Shown piece after piece: positions 46,601 to 54,601 of a stretch of 64,000 nucleotides of DNA. The position numbers and the translations under genes are program-made. The notes below the pieces were generated by a model. The model ran no database searches and was not told the origin of the DNA. It saw only the letters and a list, made by a program, of their open reading frames with translations. The DNA comes from DATKZS01 sp035527835 [NCBI: bacterium] (lineage in GTDB: Bacteria > RBG-13-61-14), in NCBI GenBank assembly GCA_035527835.1, contig DATKZS010000135.1:17360-81359 (forward strand), read 5' to 3'. Numbering within the stretch: position 1 is the stretch's first letter; each line of letters begins with the position of its first letter.

Positions 46601-46871
46601 CATCTGGCGCAAGATTCGGGACCTCTCCGAAACCGACCCCAAGAACATCGTCGCGGCCCGCGAAAAGTCCAACCTCGACCTGGAGGCGTTCTTCCGGAAG
46701 CAATCATATAACACTCTCGATTCCGAGTTCGACGTGATCTACGTAAACGGCGACAACAACTTGATGAACATACCGCTCGACCCGGAGAAAGAAGGCGTGG
46801 AGCCGCGCTACAAGGTCCGCCTGATCGAGGAGGAGTTTAAGCGGCTGATGTTCGACGTGAAGGACGTGTAA
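43692..46871 (+). CDS. N6-adenine DNA methyltransferase, beta class (Mod-like)
   Basis: A 1059-aa site-specific DNA methyltransferase. Motif IV is DPPF (483-486, in YIDPPFN) and motif I is DFFAGSGTTGHA (774-785), in the order of the beta class used by type III Mod proteins. The long N-terminal region (1-410) and C-terminus (about 820-1059) match those of large Mod-like enzymes of defence loci. The section from about 44930 to 46130, which holds the catalytic and presumed target-recognition parts, is clearly more AT-rich than both ends, suggesting replacement by recombination. It would methylate adenine in a short unknown site and protect self DNA. Confidence 0.85.
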   Translation: MKSFDKLKAKLAELFQLDQADLDFGIYRIMNARRDEIIQFLDRDLLPQVREAFKQYQSSDKVEIQKELDKVIEGVKAAGMDPEQAPKVKELRARLAGEAVDVAALENEVYDHLCSFFGRYYDEGDFISLRRYKEGVYAIPYEGEEVKLHWANADQYYIKTTENFRDYAFKVGGGQRVHFKIVEADTEKDNIKAANGKDRRFMLHGDNPLAEENGELIIRFEYKPDDEKRKQDAINAETAKRVIEDLNDEKLAVWQHRLSAKWKRADGTATERTVLEKRLSDYTKRNTFDYFIHKDLGGFLRRELDFYIKNEVMRLDDIENESAPRVEQYLSKIKVIRSIAHKLIDFLAQMEEFQKKLWLKKKFVIETNYCITLDRVPEELYPEIVKNDAQREEWVRLFAINEIKGDLHTPKYSSPLTIEFLKANPFMLLDTRFFSRQFRDRLMSSLENIEQSCDGVLVHCENSQALRLLQSGYSSSFDCVYIDPPFNTAATQILYKNDYRHSSWLSLINERLLNAVPLMKDEAIICVAIDDFELPLLERCLTGIFGIERHLATVPIRSNPHGRAMAAGFSTNHEYALFYGKTEQITVGRIPRDDRRNARYPESDEKGSFTWINFRKTGAGSARADRPKLYYPIFISKDGVIRVPSMKWSEEQKLWEPQEKPTPDESKVYPTDSEGSERVWNMGWERAQREAEKNLLAKLVNGEWQVHRKYHANQEGALPGTWWDDAKYSATESGTRVIKDILGEREIFSYPKSISLVEDSLRASNCTSESVVLDFFAGSGTTGHAVINLNREDEGNRKYILVEMGEHFDTVLKPRIQKVVYSKDWKDGKPISREGVSHMFKYIRLESYEDALANIRMGRTQAQETLLDKASGFRESYLLKYMLDTEAKGSQTLLNIDNFDDPFNYQLLVGTGSVGDTRPVNVDLVETFNWLLGLKVRHMDSLPASAKAKVDGQGFRVIEGENPKGEKVLVIWRKIRDLSETDPKNIVAAREKSNLDLEAFFRKQSYNTLDSEFDVIYVNGDNNLMNIPLDPEKEGVEPRYKVRLIEEEFKRLMFDVKDV

Positions 46872-46889
46872 GGCAGGAGGAAGTATTTC

Positions 46890-48662
46890 ATGGCCAAAGC
46901 AAACTCGATAATGGATGACTTGAGGAGCGAGCTTGAGGAATTGCATCAGCGCTACCCGGCGATGAAGAAAGAAGACCTGTTTGTGGTCTGGTTCCTTCGA
47001 GCCTACGTCACTGAAGACCTCGACGCCGCCGCGCAAGCCATAACCAACGGCCCCAAAGACAAGGGGGTTGACGGCGTCCTTATTGATGATGGATCGCGCA
47101 GTGTGTTTATCATCCAGGGCAAGTATCGTCATCAGTTCGGCGCGGGAAGTGAGAACCGCTCCGAGGTTCTTAGCTTTGCTCAATTGGGCCAGATATTGAC
47201 CGACCGCGACAAGAAGAGCTTCCAGAACCTAGTTGAAGACGCGGACCAGAGCGTCGCGCAGAAACTGACGGAAGCGCGGAAGCGCCTGCTAAACCGAGAT
47301 TACCGGCTCTGGCTTTATTACGTGACCCTTGGCAAATGCAGTTCCGGCCTTCGGAGCGAGGCGGAGGATACGGCCCGCAACGCTCCGGGTGAGACCCGCT
47401 TTGAAATGCTGGATGGCCGGCGCTTGATGCTCCTGATGTCGGATTACCTGGACGGAGTGGCACCGCCAATTCCCACCCTTGATCTGGTCATGGAAAACGG
47501 CCAGGGGATTTCGGTGAATGGCATCCTGCAGCGGTACGATAGCCGGAGTAAGATCGAGTCCTGGGTGTTCTCCATGCAAGGTGATGCAGTTGCGCAATTG
47601 TATGAAGTGGGTGGCAAGCGACTTTTCGCTCGCAATATCCGGGGCTTTCTTGGCGAGAGCACCGATGTGAACCGCAGTATGGAAAGCACTCTAAAAAATG
47701 AGCCCGAGCGGTTCTTCTACTACAACAATGGAATCACTATTCTTTGCGATGAAGCGAAGAAGGAAAGTGCAAAGGGAAAGGACATCTTGCGGGTCAGCAA
47801 CCCGCAGGTTATCAACGGACAACAGACAACACGCACCCTTGCGAAGAAAGTTGACCAAGCCAGGAAATCCAGTGTTGTCGTTCGAGTGATTCAGGTGCCA
47901 AGGGACGAGAGCAACGGGGATGATTATTTCGATACATTGGTCTCACAGATCGTTGAAGGGACCAACTGGCAGAACGAGATCAAAGCCTCCGACCTGGTAT
48001 CGAATGACAGGCGGCAGATAGAGTTGCAGAGGGAACTTCGCAAGCGCGGTTACCTCTATCTCCGTAAGCGCGAATCTAAAGGCGAAGCTAGGAGGGCCGC
48101 AGGCAGTAAGCACTACATTCTGGTGAAGAAAGAGGACTTGGCGAGAGCGGTAGCCGGATGCGATCTTGATCCAGTGGAAGCACGGTCTGGTATTGAAAAC
48201 TTATTCGACGAGGATAACTATCGTTTAATTTTTCCGACCTCTGACCCCCGATATTACCTACTCAGATACTGGCTGATGCGGGAAGTGACTTATGGCGCTC
48301 ATGGTTACCCGGAGCGGGGGTATGCCAAATGGCTGGTTCTGGGCTTTGTGTGGTCTCGGCTCCAGCCTTTGCTGGGAACAGCGGCAAAGCGGGACAATTT
48401 CATTCAAAAGATGGAGCGCGGCGACAAAGACCTGGATTGGCCGTTGTTCTCGGCGGTTGAGAAAACATATCAAGCAGCCCTTATCTACTGGAGGAAGAAC
48501 CGGGGAAAGGGAGCGAAGGCAACGGACGTCTCAACTTTCTTCCGCAACAAGCGGGGCCGGGACAAGGAATTCAAATCCTTCTGGCAGGGCAAGAACAACA
48601 AGAGCCGCAAAGGGTTCGATGCCGCCTGGAAGAAGGTCGAAACGGCCATTTCAAATACTTGA
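46890..48662 (+). CDS. AIPR family protein with Mrr-like nuclease domain
   Basis: A 590-aa protein of the AIPR (abortive infection phage resistance) family: FYYNNGIT (276-283) and VINGQQTT (307-314) are the family signature. The N-terminus carries an Mrr-like PD-(D/E)xK pattern with D61 and Q76-x-K78 in GVDGVLID and IIQGKY. Family members act against phages, some through DNA cleavage. It sits between Mod and Res in the same operon, 18 and 27 bases from its neighbours, so it is a likely effector. Start codon and AGGAGG are well placed. Confidence 0.8.
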   Translation: MAKANSIMDDLRSELEELHQRYPAMKKEDLFVVWFLRAYVTEDLDAAAQAITNGPKDKGVDGVLIDDGSRSVFIIQGKYRHQFGAGSENRSEVLSFAQLGQILTDRDKKSFQNLVEDADQSVAQKLTEARKRLLNRDYRLWLYYVTLGKCSSGLRSEAEDTARNAPGETRFEMLDGRRLMLLMSDYLDGVAPPIPTLDLVMENGQGISVNGILQRYDSRSKIESWVFSMQGDAVAQLYEVGGKRLFARNIRGFLGESTDVNRSMESTLKNEPERFFYYNNGITILCDEAKKESAKGKDILRVSNPQVINGQQTTRTLAKKVDQARKSSVVVRVIQVPRDESNGDDYFDTLVSQIVEGTNWQNEIKASDLVSNDRRQIELQRELRKRGYLYLRKRESKGEARRAAGSKHYILVKKEDLARAVAGCDLDPVEARSGIENLFDEDNYRLIFPTSDPRYYLLRYWLMREVTYGAHGYPERGYAKWLVLGFVWSRLQPLLGTAAKRDNFIQKMERGDKDLDWPLFSAVEKTYQAALIYWRKNRGKGAKATDVSTFFRNKRGRDKEFKSFWQGKNNKSRKGFDAAWKKVETAISNT

Positions 48663-48689
48663 TAGCTGAGGTCGGGCAGGGAGAACTGG

Positions 48690-51600
48690 ATGGCAAAACG
48701 AGGGAAAGGTCGAGGCGAGGTAGCCGCTCATAAGCTCAAGTTCGAGCACCGGCTCGTGCTGGTGAGTTGGATGCTCGATCTTTTTGGCGTGGCGACGTTC
48801 GATGACCTGGCCAAGCATCTGCGTGACCCGGCTTTCGAGGGGTTCAACGAGGACGGCATATCTCGGTTCCATCATTGCCTGAAACTGCTCTTTGACCGGC
48901 CTGACCTGCCTAATGATTTGCTCCTGGCCTACGACGAAAACATCGTCCGCCACTGGAACCAGATAACGGAAAAGCGCAACGCGGAAGGCAATCGGCTTAA
49001 CCTCAAATACTTCCAATACCTCTGCCTGCTCTTCACGGAAATTTATCTGGACCGTTATTTCCGAAGCCCGGAGAAGATGCTGGCCGACCTCAATGCCTAC
49101 GCGGAACGCTTCAACGTGGGCGAAACATTCCAACAGAAGGCCCTGGGCCAGCTATTCGCCGCGGGCCTGCCCAAAGACGCCCAGATCAGACCCTTTGAGC
49201 CGGAGGATCTGCGGAAGCTGGCGTTCTGGAGCGCCACTGGCTCTGGTAAGACACTCCTCATGCACGTCAATATCCTTCAATACAAGCACTGCCTGAAGCT
49301 CCACGGCCGGGGAAATGATCTCAATCGGATTATCGTGCTCACTCCCAATGAGGGCTTGAGCCTTCAACACCGGGACGAGTTCTGGCTTTCGGGGATGGAC
49401 GCCGACTTATTCGACAAGGACGCGGGCGGTCTTTTCTCGGGCAAGGGCATCGAGATCATTGACGTTCACAAACTGCGCGAGACCACCGGCGACAAGACCG
49501 TGGCGATTGACGCCTTCGAGGGCAACAACCTGGTGCTGGTGGATGAGGGACACCGGGGCACGAGCGGCGCGGAGGTCGGCCACTGGATGCAGATGAGGAA
49601 CAAGCTCTGCGAGAAGGGCTTCTCGTTCGAGTACTCGGCGACCTTTGGCCAGGCCATGAAAGCAAGCGGCAACAAGGACCTGGCCCATGAATATGCCAAG
49701 TGCATCCTCTTTGATTACTCCTATAAGTTCTTCTACGGGGACGGCTATGGCAAGGAGTACCGTATTCTCAATCTGGAGGACGACTCGAACGACGAGCACC
49801 GCCGCCGTTATCTGACGGCTTGTCTGCTGGCCTTCTTTCAGCAACAGAAGTTGTTCCAGGACAAGCAGGATGAACTGAGGCGCTTCCTGATCGAAAAGCC
49901 GCTCTGGATTTTTGTTGGTGGAAGCGTGACCAAGACCCCGAGCAAGAAGGATGTTTCGGACGTGGTGGATATTCTTCTATTCCTTGCCCGGTTTGTGAAG
50001 AACCAGAAGGAGAGTGTCCGCTATCTCGACATGCTACTTAGCGGTCGTTCTGGACTTCATGATTCCAAAGGCCGCGAGCTATTTGCCGGGGCCTTCACCT
50101 ACCTGGGCCAGCTTGGCCTTTCCGGGGAATCGGCGTTCCGGGACATTATGGCCACGTTGTTCAACGCGGAGGTTGCCGGCGCGCTACATGTTCGGCGGCT
50201 CAAAGCGGGCGGTGACGCTGAAGGCGAGGTCGCGCTTCACATCGGGGAAGACAACGAGCCGTTTGGGGTCATCAATGTCGGAGATGCCTCCGGACTTTGC
50301 AAGCTCTGCGAGGAGCACCCGGATGACTTTGCCGTGTCGGACAGCGAATTTTCGGATTCGCTTTTCCGCCGTGTGAATTCCGTCGAGTCCAAGATTAATG
50401 TTCTGATCGGCTCGAAGAAGTTTTCCGAGGGATGGTCAAGCTGGCGCGTGAGCACGATGGGCCTGATGAACATCGGCAAAAAGGAAGGCTCGCAGATCAT
50501 CCAACTGTTCGGTCGTGGCGTCCGCCTGAAGGGTCTGGACTTCTGCCTGAAGCGGAGCCATCGCATTGTCGGATTACAGGCCCCAAAGGAGATTGAGCGG
50601 CTGGAGACGCTGAATGTCTTCGGCATCCACGCGGACTATATGCGGCAGTTCAAGGAATATCTGGAGGATGAGGGGCTACCCGCCAACGAGGACCGCATCG
50701 AGTTCGTTCTGCCGGTGGTGAAGAACCTCGGACAGAAGCCGCTGAAGACGATCCGCCTCAAAGAGGGGATTGACTTTAAGAAGCAAGGGCCTAAGCCCAC
50801 GCTCGATGTCCCGGACGACATCTTGAAAAAGAGTCGGGTTGTGGTTGATTGGTATCCGAAGATTCAAGCGCTCGCCAGCGTGCGAGGCCAGGGGACTCTC
50901 GATACAAGTTCCCCGAACACGGCCTGGTTCAGCAAGGACCATCTGGCATTTCTAGATGTTGATGATCTTTACTTTGACCTCCAGCGCTTCAAGAGCGAAC
51001 GCGCCTGGTATAACCTGAATCTCAACCGGGACAGGATCGCCGAGCTTCTGATTGATCCTAACTGGTATGTCATTTACATTCCAGCCGAGGAGTTGGAGGC
51101 CAGATCGTTCGAGCAGGCCCGACAATGGCAGGAGATCGCCTCGACCCTTCTCCGGAAGTATTGCGACCGGTTCTACAAAATCCGAAAAGCCGAATTTGAA
51201 AAGGACCATCTGGAGTATAGAGAGCTTACGGAAGATGACCCCAATTTTATTACCGATTACTTGTTTTTGATCGAGCAGTCTCGCAATGACATCGTCAAGA
51301 AGCTTGAAGAGATCAAGAAGATCATTGAGAGCGGCCAACTCAAGCCGATGGAAATGTTCCAAGGGTTGCACCCAATATTTTTCGGGCAACATCTCTACCA
51401 GCCGCTCATTTACGTTAACAGCGATCTGATTGAGGTGAAGCCAGTATCTTTGAACGAAGGTGAACGGGATCTGGTACTTGACCTTCAAGATTTCTGCACA
51501 AAGAACAAGGATTATTTCAAGAGCAAAGAGCTATACCTGCTTCGGAACATGTCTCGGGGGCGGGGTATCGGGTTCTTTGAGGCGGGGAATTTCTATCCGG

Positions 51601-51917
51601 ACTTCATTCTTTGGTTGCTTGCGGATGGAAGGCAATACATCAACTTTATTGACCCCAAAGGTCTACGCAACCTTAAAGGCCCTGACGATCCTAAAATTGT
51701 GTTCTACCAGACGATCAAATCGATAGAGGACGACCTTCGGTCACAGGACCCTTTGGTCACGCTCAATTCCTTCATCATCTCCAATACCCGCCTGCCTGAT
51801 GTTTCCTGGTGGAACGGAGGGATGACCAAAGAGCAATTCGAGGAGCGGAATGTGCTCTTTCAGATGGAAGATAAAGCAACTTACATAAATAAGTTGCTTT
51901 CCAGAGCAGTTAGGTAA
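48690..51917 (+). CDS. Type III restriction Res-like helicase-nuclease
   Basis: A 1075-aa Res-type subunit. Walker A is SATGSGKT (181-188), the DEAD-like box is DEGH (285-288), and a C-terminal PD-(D/E)xK nuclease reads YPD (969-971) to DPK (988-990). Type III Res proteins translocate along DNA and cut when two unmethylated sites meet head-to-head. It follows AIPR rather than Mod directly, unlike the simple mod-res order, so it may form a larger complex with both. The next gene, a TcmP protein, starts 21 bases on. Confidence 0.82.
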   Translation: MAKRGKGRGEVAAHKLKFEHRLVLVSWMLDLFGVATFDDLAKHLRDPAFEGFNEDGISRFHHCLKLLFDRPDLPNDLLLAYDENIVRHWNQITEKRNAEGNRLNLKYFQYLCLLFTEIYLDRYFRSPEKMLADLNAYAERFNVGETFQQKALGQLFAAGLPKDAQIRPFEPEDLRKLAFWSATGSGKTLLMHVNILQYKHCLKLHGRGNDLNRIIVLTPNEGLSLQHRDEFWLSGMDADLFDKDAGGLFSGKGIEIIDVHKLRETTGDKTVAIDAFEGNNLVLVDEGHRGTSGAEVGHWMQMRNKLCEKGFSFEYSATFGQAMKASGNKDLAHEYAKCILFDYSYKFFYGDGYGKEYRILNLEDDSNDEHRRRYLTACLLAFFQQQKLFQDKQDELRRFLIEKPLWIFVGGSVTKTPSKKDVSDVVDILLFLARFVKNQKESVRYLDMLLSGRSGLHDSKGRELFAGAFTYLGQLGLSGESAFRDIMATLFNAEVAGALHVRRLKAGGDAEGEVALHIGEDNEPFGVINVGDASGLCKLCEEHPDDFAVSDSEFSDSLFRRVNSVESKINVLIGSKKFSEGWSSWRVSTMGLMNIGKKEGSQIIQLFGRGVRLKGLDFCLKRSHRIVGLQAPKEIERLETLNVFGIHADYMRQFKEYLEDEGLPANEDRIEFVLPVVKNLGQKPLKTIRLKEGIDFKKQGPKPTLDVPDDILKKSRVVVDWYPKIQALASVRGQGTLDTSSPNTAWFSKDHLAFLDVDDLYFDLQRFKSERAWYNLNLNRDRIAELLIDPNWYVIYIPAEELEARSFEQARQWQEIASTLLRKYCDRFYKIRKAEFEKDHLEYRELTEDDPNFITDYLFLIEQSRNDIVKKLEEIKKIIESGQLKPMEMFQGLHPIFFGQHLYQPLIYVNSDLIEVKPVSLNEGERDLVLDLQDFCTKNKDYFKSKELYLLRNMSRGRGIGFFEAGNFYPDFILWLLADGRQYINFIDPKGLRNLKGPDDPKIVFYQTIKSIEDDLRSQDPLVTLNSFIISNTRLPDVSWWNGGMTKEQFEERNVLFQMEDKATYINKLLSRAVR

Positions 51918-51938
51918 GACATCAAAGGGGAATGAAAC

Positions 51939-53129
51939 ATGAACCACGTCACCTTCACCTATGGTAATCGGGCTGATCAGATTCATGACTTTTTTAAAGC
52001 CAAGCGTGAGTGGTCGAAGGTCAAGGATGAAATTTTAGGCAAATATATCGCATGCTACCTCAAGACAATTCAACATCGTGGCCGCCCCATCATTATTATT
52101 GATGCATTTGCTGGCCCCGGCAATTTCGGCGATGGTTCAGATGGGTCTCCATTGATAACTTGCAAAACCATTGAAAAGGTATTTAAACGCGAGGCAGGGA
52201 TCGGATGTATTTTTTCGGACTCTCATCCCGCGCATCGTACTGCTCTCGAAGCTTGCTTATGCGAGTTCATCGATAAAGGTATAGCAGAAAAACCCTTGTC
52301 TGATTTTGCCGAGACCCTTTCACGAGCGCTGGAAGTTGGAAAGGATTCCACCCTATTTTTTTATCTCGACCCATATGGCATCAAGGATCTTGATTTCGAC
52401 ACGGTGAGGCAAATCTATGAACGAGATTCGAGTCAGAGCACTGAAGTTTTGATCAACTTTAATTTCAGGACTTTCATGAGGATGAGTGGGAATTGGAACT
52501 ATAATGATTCTGCAAGTGAGGTATCAAACAAGGTCAAAGACTCCAAAACTGAAACAGTAAACCGGGTCATGGGTGGAGACTACTGGAGAGCTATCGTCAC
52601 CAACCCATCGTTGGATAAAATCCAGCGAGAGGATGCCGTGGTTGGGGCCTACATGGATAAAGTGCGGGCATTCTTTAATTATACATTTTCAATCCCTGTA
52701 AAGGAGCTCGATGACGGTTCTAATATTCCCGCTGACGATTTAGCAAAGTACCATTTAATCTTTGGGACACGTAGCCCAAGAGCAGTCGTTTATATGAATG
52801 ATGTGGCAAACATTGCACTAGAGCCCTACTTCAACCAGTTTACCCAAGGCCTTCTATTCCCGATGACACCCGAGAGGTACGAGCAGAAATCTTTAGAGGA
52901 AGTAAAATCGGCAATTATAGGGGCGGTCTCACAACAACCTATGAAAAGACCCCAAATTTATGAAGCAGTTATTCCAATGTTCTTCCTCCAATACCGATCT
53001 AAAGACTATAGGGCAATGATTGAGTCTCTTGTATTTAAAGAAAAGAGGCTCTTCGCTAATCCCCAAACCTTGAAACTCAAGAACAAGCTTAACGATCAGA
53101 CTTTTATTTCTACAAGACCTTGGAATTGA
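51939..53129 (+). CDS. tcmP: Three-Cys-motif partner protein TcmP
   Basis: A 396-aa protein of the TcmP family, whose N-terminal half is a Rossmann-like methyltransferase-type domain: IIIIDAFAGPGNFGDG is the nucleotide-binding-style loop and LDPYG a later motif. TcmP genes occur next to three-Cys-motif proteins in many bacterial and phage genomes, as here. AT-rich codon use marks it off from the genes on either side, so it may be a separately acquired module. The biochemical role is unknown. Confidence 0.8.
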   Translation: MNHVTFTYGNRADQIHDFFKAKREWSKVKDEILGKYIACYLKTIQHRGRPIIIIDAFAGPGNFGDGSDGSPLITCKTIEKVFKREAGIGCIFSDSHPAHRTALEACLCEFIDKGIAEKPLSDFAETLSRALEVGKDSTLFFYLDPYGIKDLDFDTVRQIYERDSSQSTEVLINFNFRTFMRMSGNWNYNDSASEVSNKVKDSKTETVNRVMGGDYWRAIVTNPSLDKIQREDAVVGAYMDKVRAFFNYTFSIPVKELDDGSNIPADDLAKYHLIFGTRSPRAVVYMNDVANIALEPYFNQFTQGLLFPMTPERYEQKSLEEVKSAIIGAVSQQPMKRPQIYEAVIPMFFLQYRSKDYRAMIESLVFKEKRLFANPQTLKLKNKLNDQTFISTRPWN

Positions 53130-53140
53130 GGACATTTTGA

Positions 53141-53866
53141 ATGAGCGTTAACTCCACCATAGAATGGACCGATTCAACCTGGAACCCGGTAACTGGTTGC
53201 ACTAAGATAAGCCCCGGTTGCATGAATTGTTATGCGCAAGTTTTCGCGGAGCGCTGGCGAGGAATTCCTGGGCATCACTTCGAGCAAGGTTTTGATCTTC
53301 GATTATGGAAGGAACGTCTTGACCTGCCTCTCACTTGGAAAAAGCCGCGGACTGTTTTTGTCAATAGCATGAGCGATCTTTTTCATGAAAAGGTGCCCCT
53401 TTCATTCATTCGAAAAGTGTTTCGAACGATGGAGAAGGCTTCATGGCACACGTTCCAGATCCTAACCAAACGCTCTGAGCGTATGGCGAAGTTTGCTCCA
53501 AGGCTCGACTGGCCGCCCAACGTGTGGATGGGCGTTTCGATTGAGACCGCTAACTATCTGTGGCGTGCGGATCACCTTAGAAATGTGCCCGTTGAGGTAA
53601 GGTTCTTGTCTTTGGAACCCTTGCTAGAGCCGTTGGGCATTATTGACCTATCTGGCATTCATTGGGTAGTAGTCGGGGGAGAAAGTGGCCCTGGTGCGCG
53701 GCCCATGAAGGTGACCTGGGTAAAAGAGATTCGCAAGCAATGTCGTAAGGAAGGGGTCCCGTTTTTTTTCAAGCAGTGGGGTGGTGTTCAAAAGAAGAGG
53801 AATGGTAGAGTCCTTGATGGGCACACTTGGGATGAGTTGCCGAAAGGCCATCCGCTGGTATTGTAA
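53141..53866 (+). CDS. Three-Cys-motif protein (phage Gp37/Gp68, DUF5131 family)
   Basis: A 241-aa protein with the three-cysteine motif C20-x6-C27-x2-C30 in WNPVTGCTKISPGCMNCYA, followed by the family segments VFVNSMSDLFHE and WVVVGGESGPGARPM. The cysteine spacing resembles an iron-sulfur site of radical-SAM-like enzymes. Members are encoded by phages and always seem to lie beside TcmP. It starts 11 bases after the TcmP stop. Reaction and substrate are unknown. Confidence 0.8.
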   Translation: MSVNSTIEWTDSTWNPVTGCTKISPGCMNCYAQVFAERWRGIPGHHFEQGFDLRLWKERLDLPLTWKKPRTVFVNSMSDLFHEKVPLSFIRKVFRTMEKASWHTFQILTKRSERMAKFAPRLDWPPNVWMGVSIETANYLWRADHLRNVPVEVRFLSLEPLLEPLGIIDLSGIHWVVVGGESGPGARPMKVTWVKEIRKQCRKEGVPFFFKQWGGVQKKRNGRVLDGHTWDELPKGHPLVL

Positions 53867-53914
53867 TCATCTCTTCGCTTCCTGCTTGTATTATAATTGT
53901 TAGGGTGAGAGGTA

Positions 53915-54601
53915 ATGGAAAGCACTGAATTGAAAGAATCTCATTCTATTGATGATTCATCACGCTGGAGGCCATTACGTCGTGAACTTTTGAATTGGTT
54001 CCGCACGAATGCTTCGCCATTGGCTGAGGCATACGAGGGAGCTATTCGGTTGATTGAAGATGGCGACTTTCCGGGCCGCGTTCACTTTATTGCCCATGCC
54101 GTACGTGATATTTCCGATCGACTCGTCTATGTCCTAGATCCACAACTCAAGGCTGGCAGAGTCCAATACGAGAACGAAATGGATCGGATCGAGAAACTAT
54201 GGCCCACTGAACTCATGTCTATTCGAGATACGCAAGATGCGGCAGCTGAAATAGAAACGGTGCGCATCGATCACAAAGTTGCATCCATAATTGACTCGCT
54301 CGTAAAGGCGCATCGAGAAAGAAGGCAGCGACCATCCAATTATGAACTACTGTTTCGTTACTTGATGCGCAAGGAACCGTTTCAAGCGGAGGTGAATCAG
54401 CGACTCGTGATGGATTTTAAGAGAATGCGAGACTGGTTCATGAACCTAACCCACCTCCGAGATAAAAAAGTTCCCCAGGTTGACGAATCAGAATTGCAGA
54501 CCCAATTCAAGAAGTTTGAGGGAATGCTCCATAGTTTTGTGGGGAATTTCTTCACAGGAAAGAAAGAGCTAGATGAAATCTTACGACAAACCAACCGATG
54601 A
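53915..54601 (+). CDS. HEPN-like helical protein of an unknown pair, 228 aa
   Basis: A fully helical, charged protein. Residues about 50-62 read FPGRVHFIAHAVRD; R-x5-H (RVHFIAH) is compatible with the HEPN-type ribonuclease motif R-x4-6-H, though here it lies early in the protein. It overlaps the following 958-aa gene by 29 bases, so the two form a coupled pair at the end of the defence operon. The HEPN call is inference and could be wrong; no family is firmly recognised. Confidence 0.45.
   Translation: MESTELKESHSIDDSSRWRPLRRELLNWFRTNASPLAEAYEGAIRLIEDGDFPGRVHFIAHAVRDISDRLVYVLDPQLKAGRVQYENEMDRIEKLWPTELMSIRDTQDAAAEIETVRIDHKVASIIDSLVKAHRERRQRPSNYELLFRYLMRKEPFQAEVNQRLVMDFKRMRDWFMNLTHLRDKKVPQVDESELQTQFKKFEGMLHSFVGNFFTGKKELDEILRQTNR

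Noticed and set aside
38941-51917. DISARM or BREX assignment
   Set aside because: The DrmD-like SNF2 helicase alone is insufficient: no DrmA, DrmB or DrmC gene (DISARM) and no PglZ, BrxL or BrxC (BREX) is visible.
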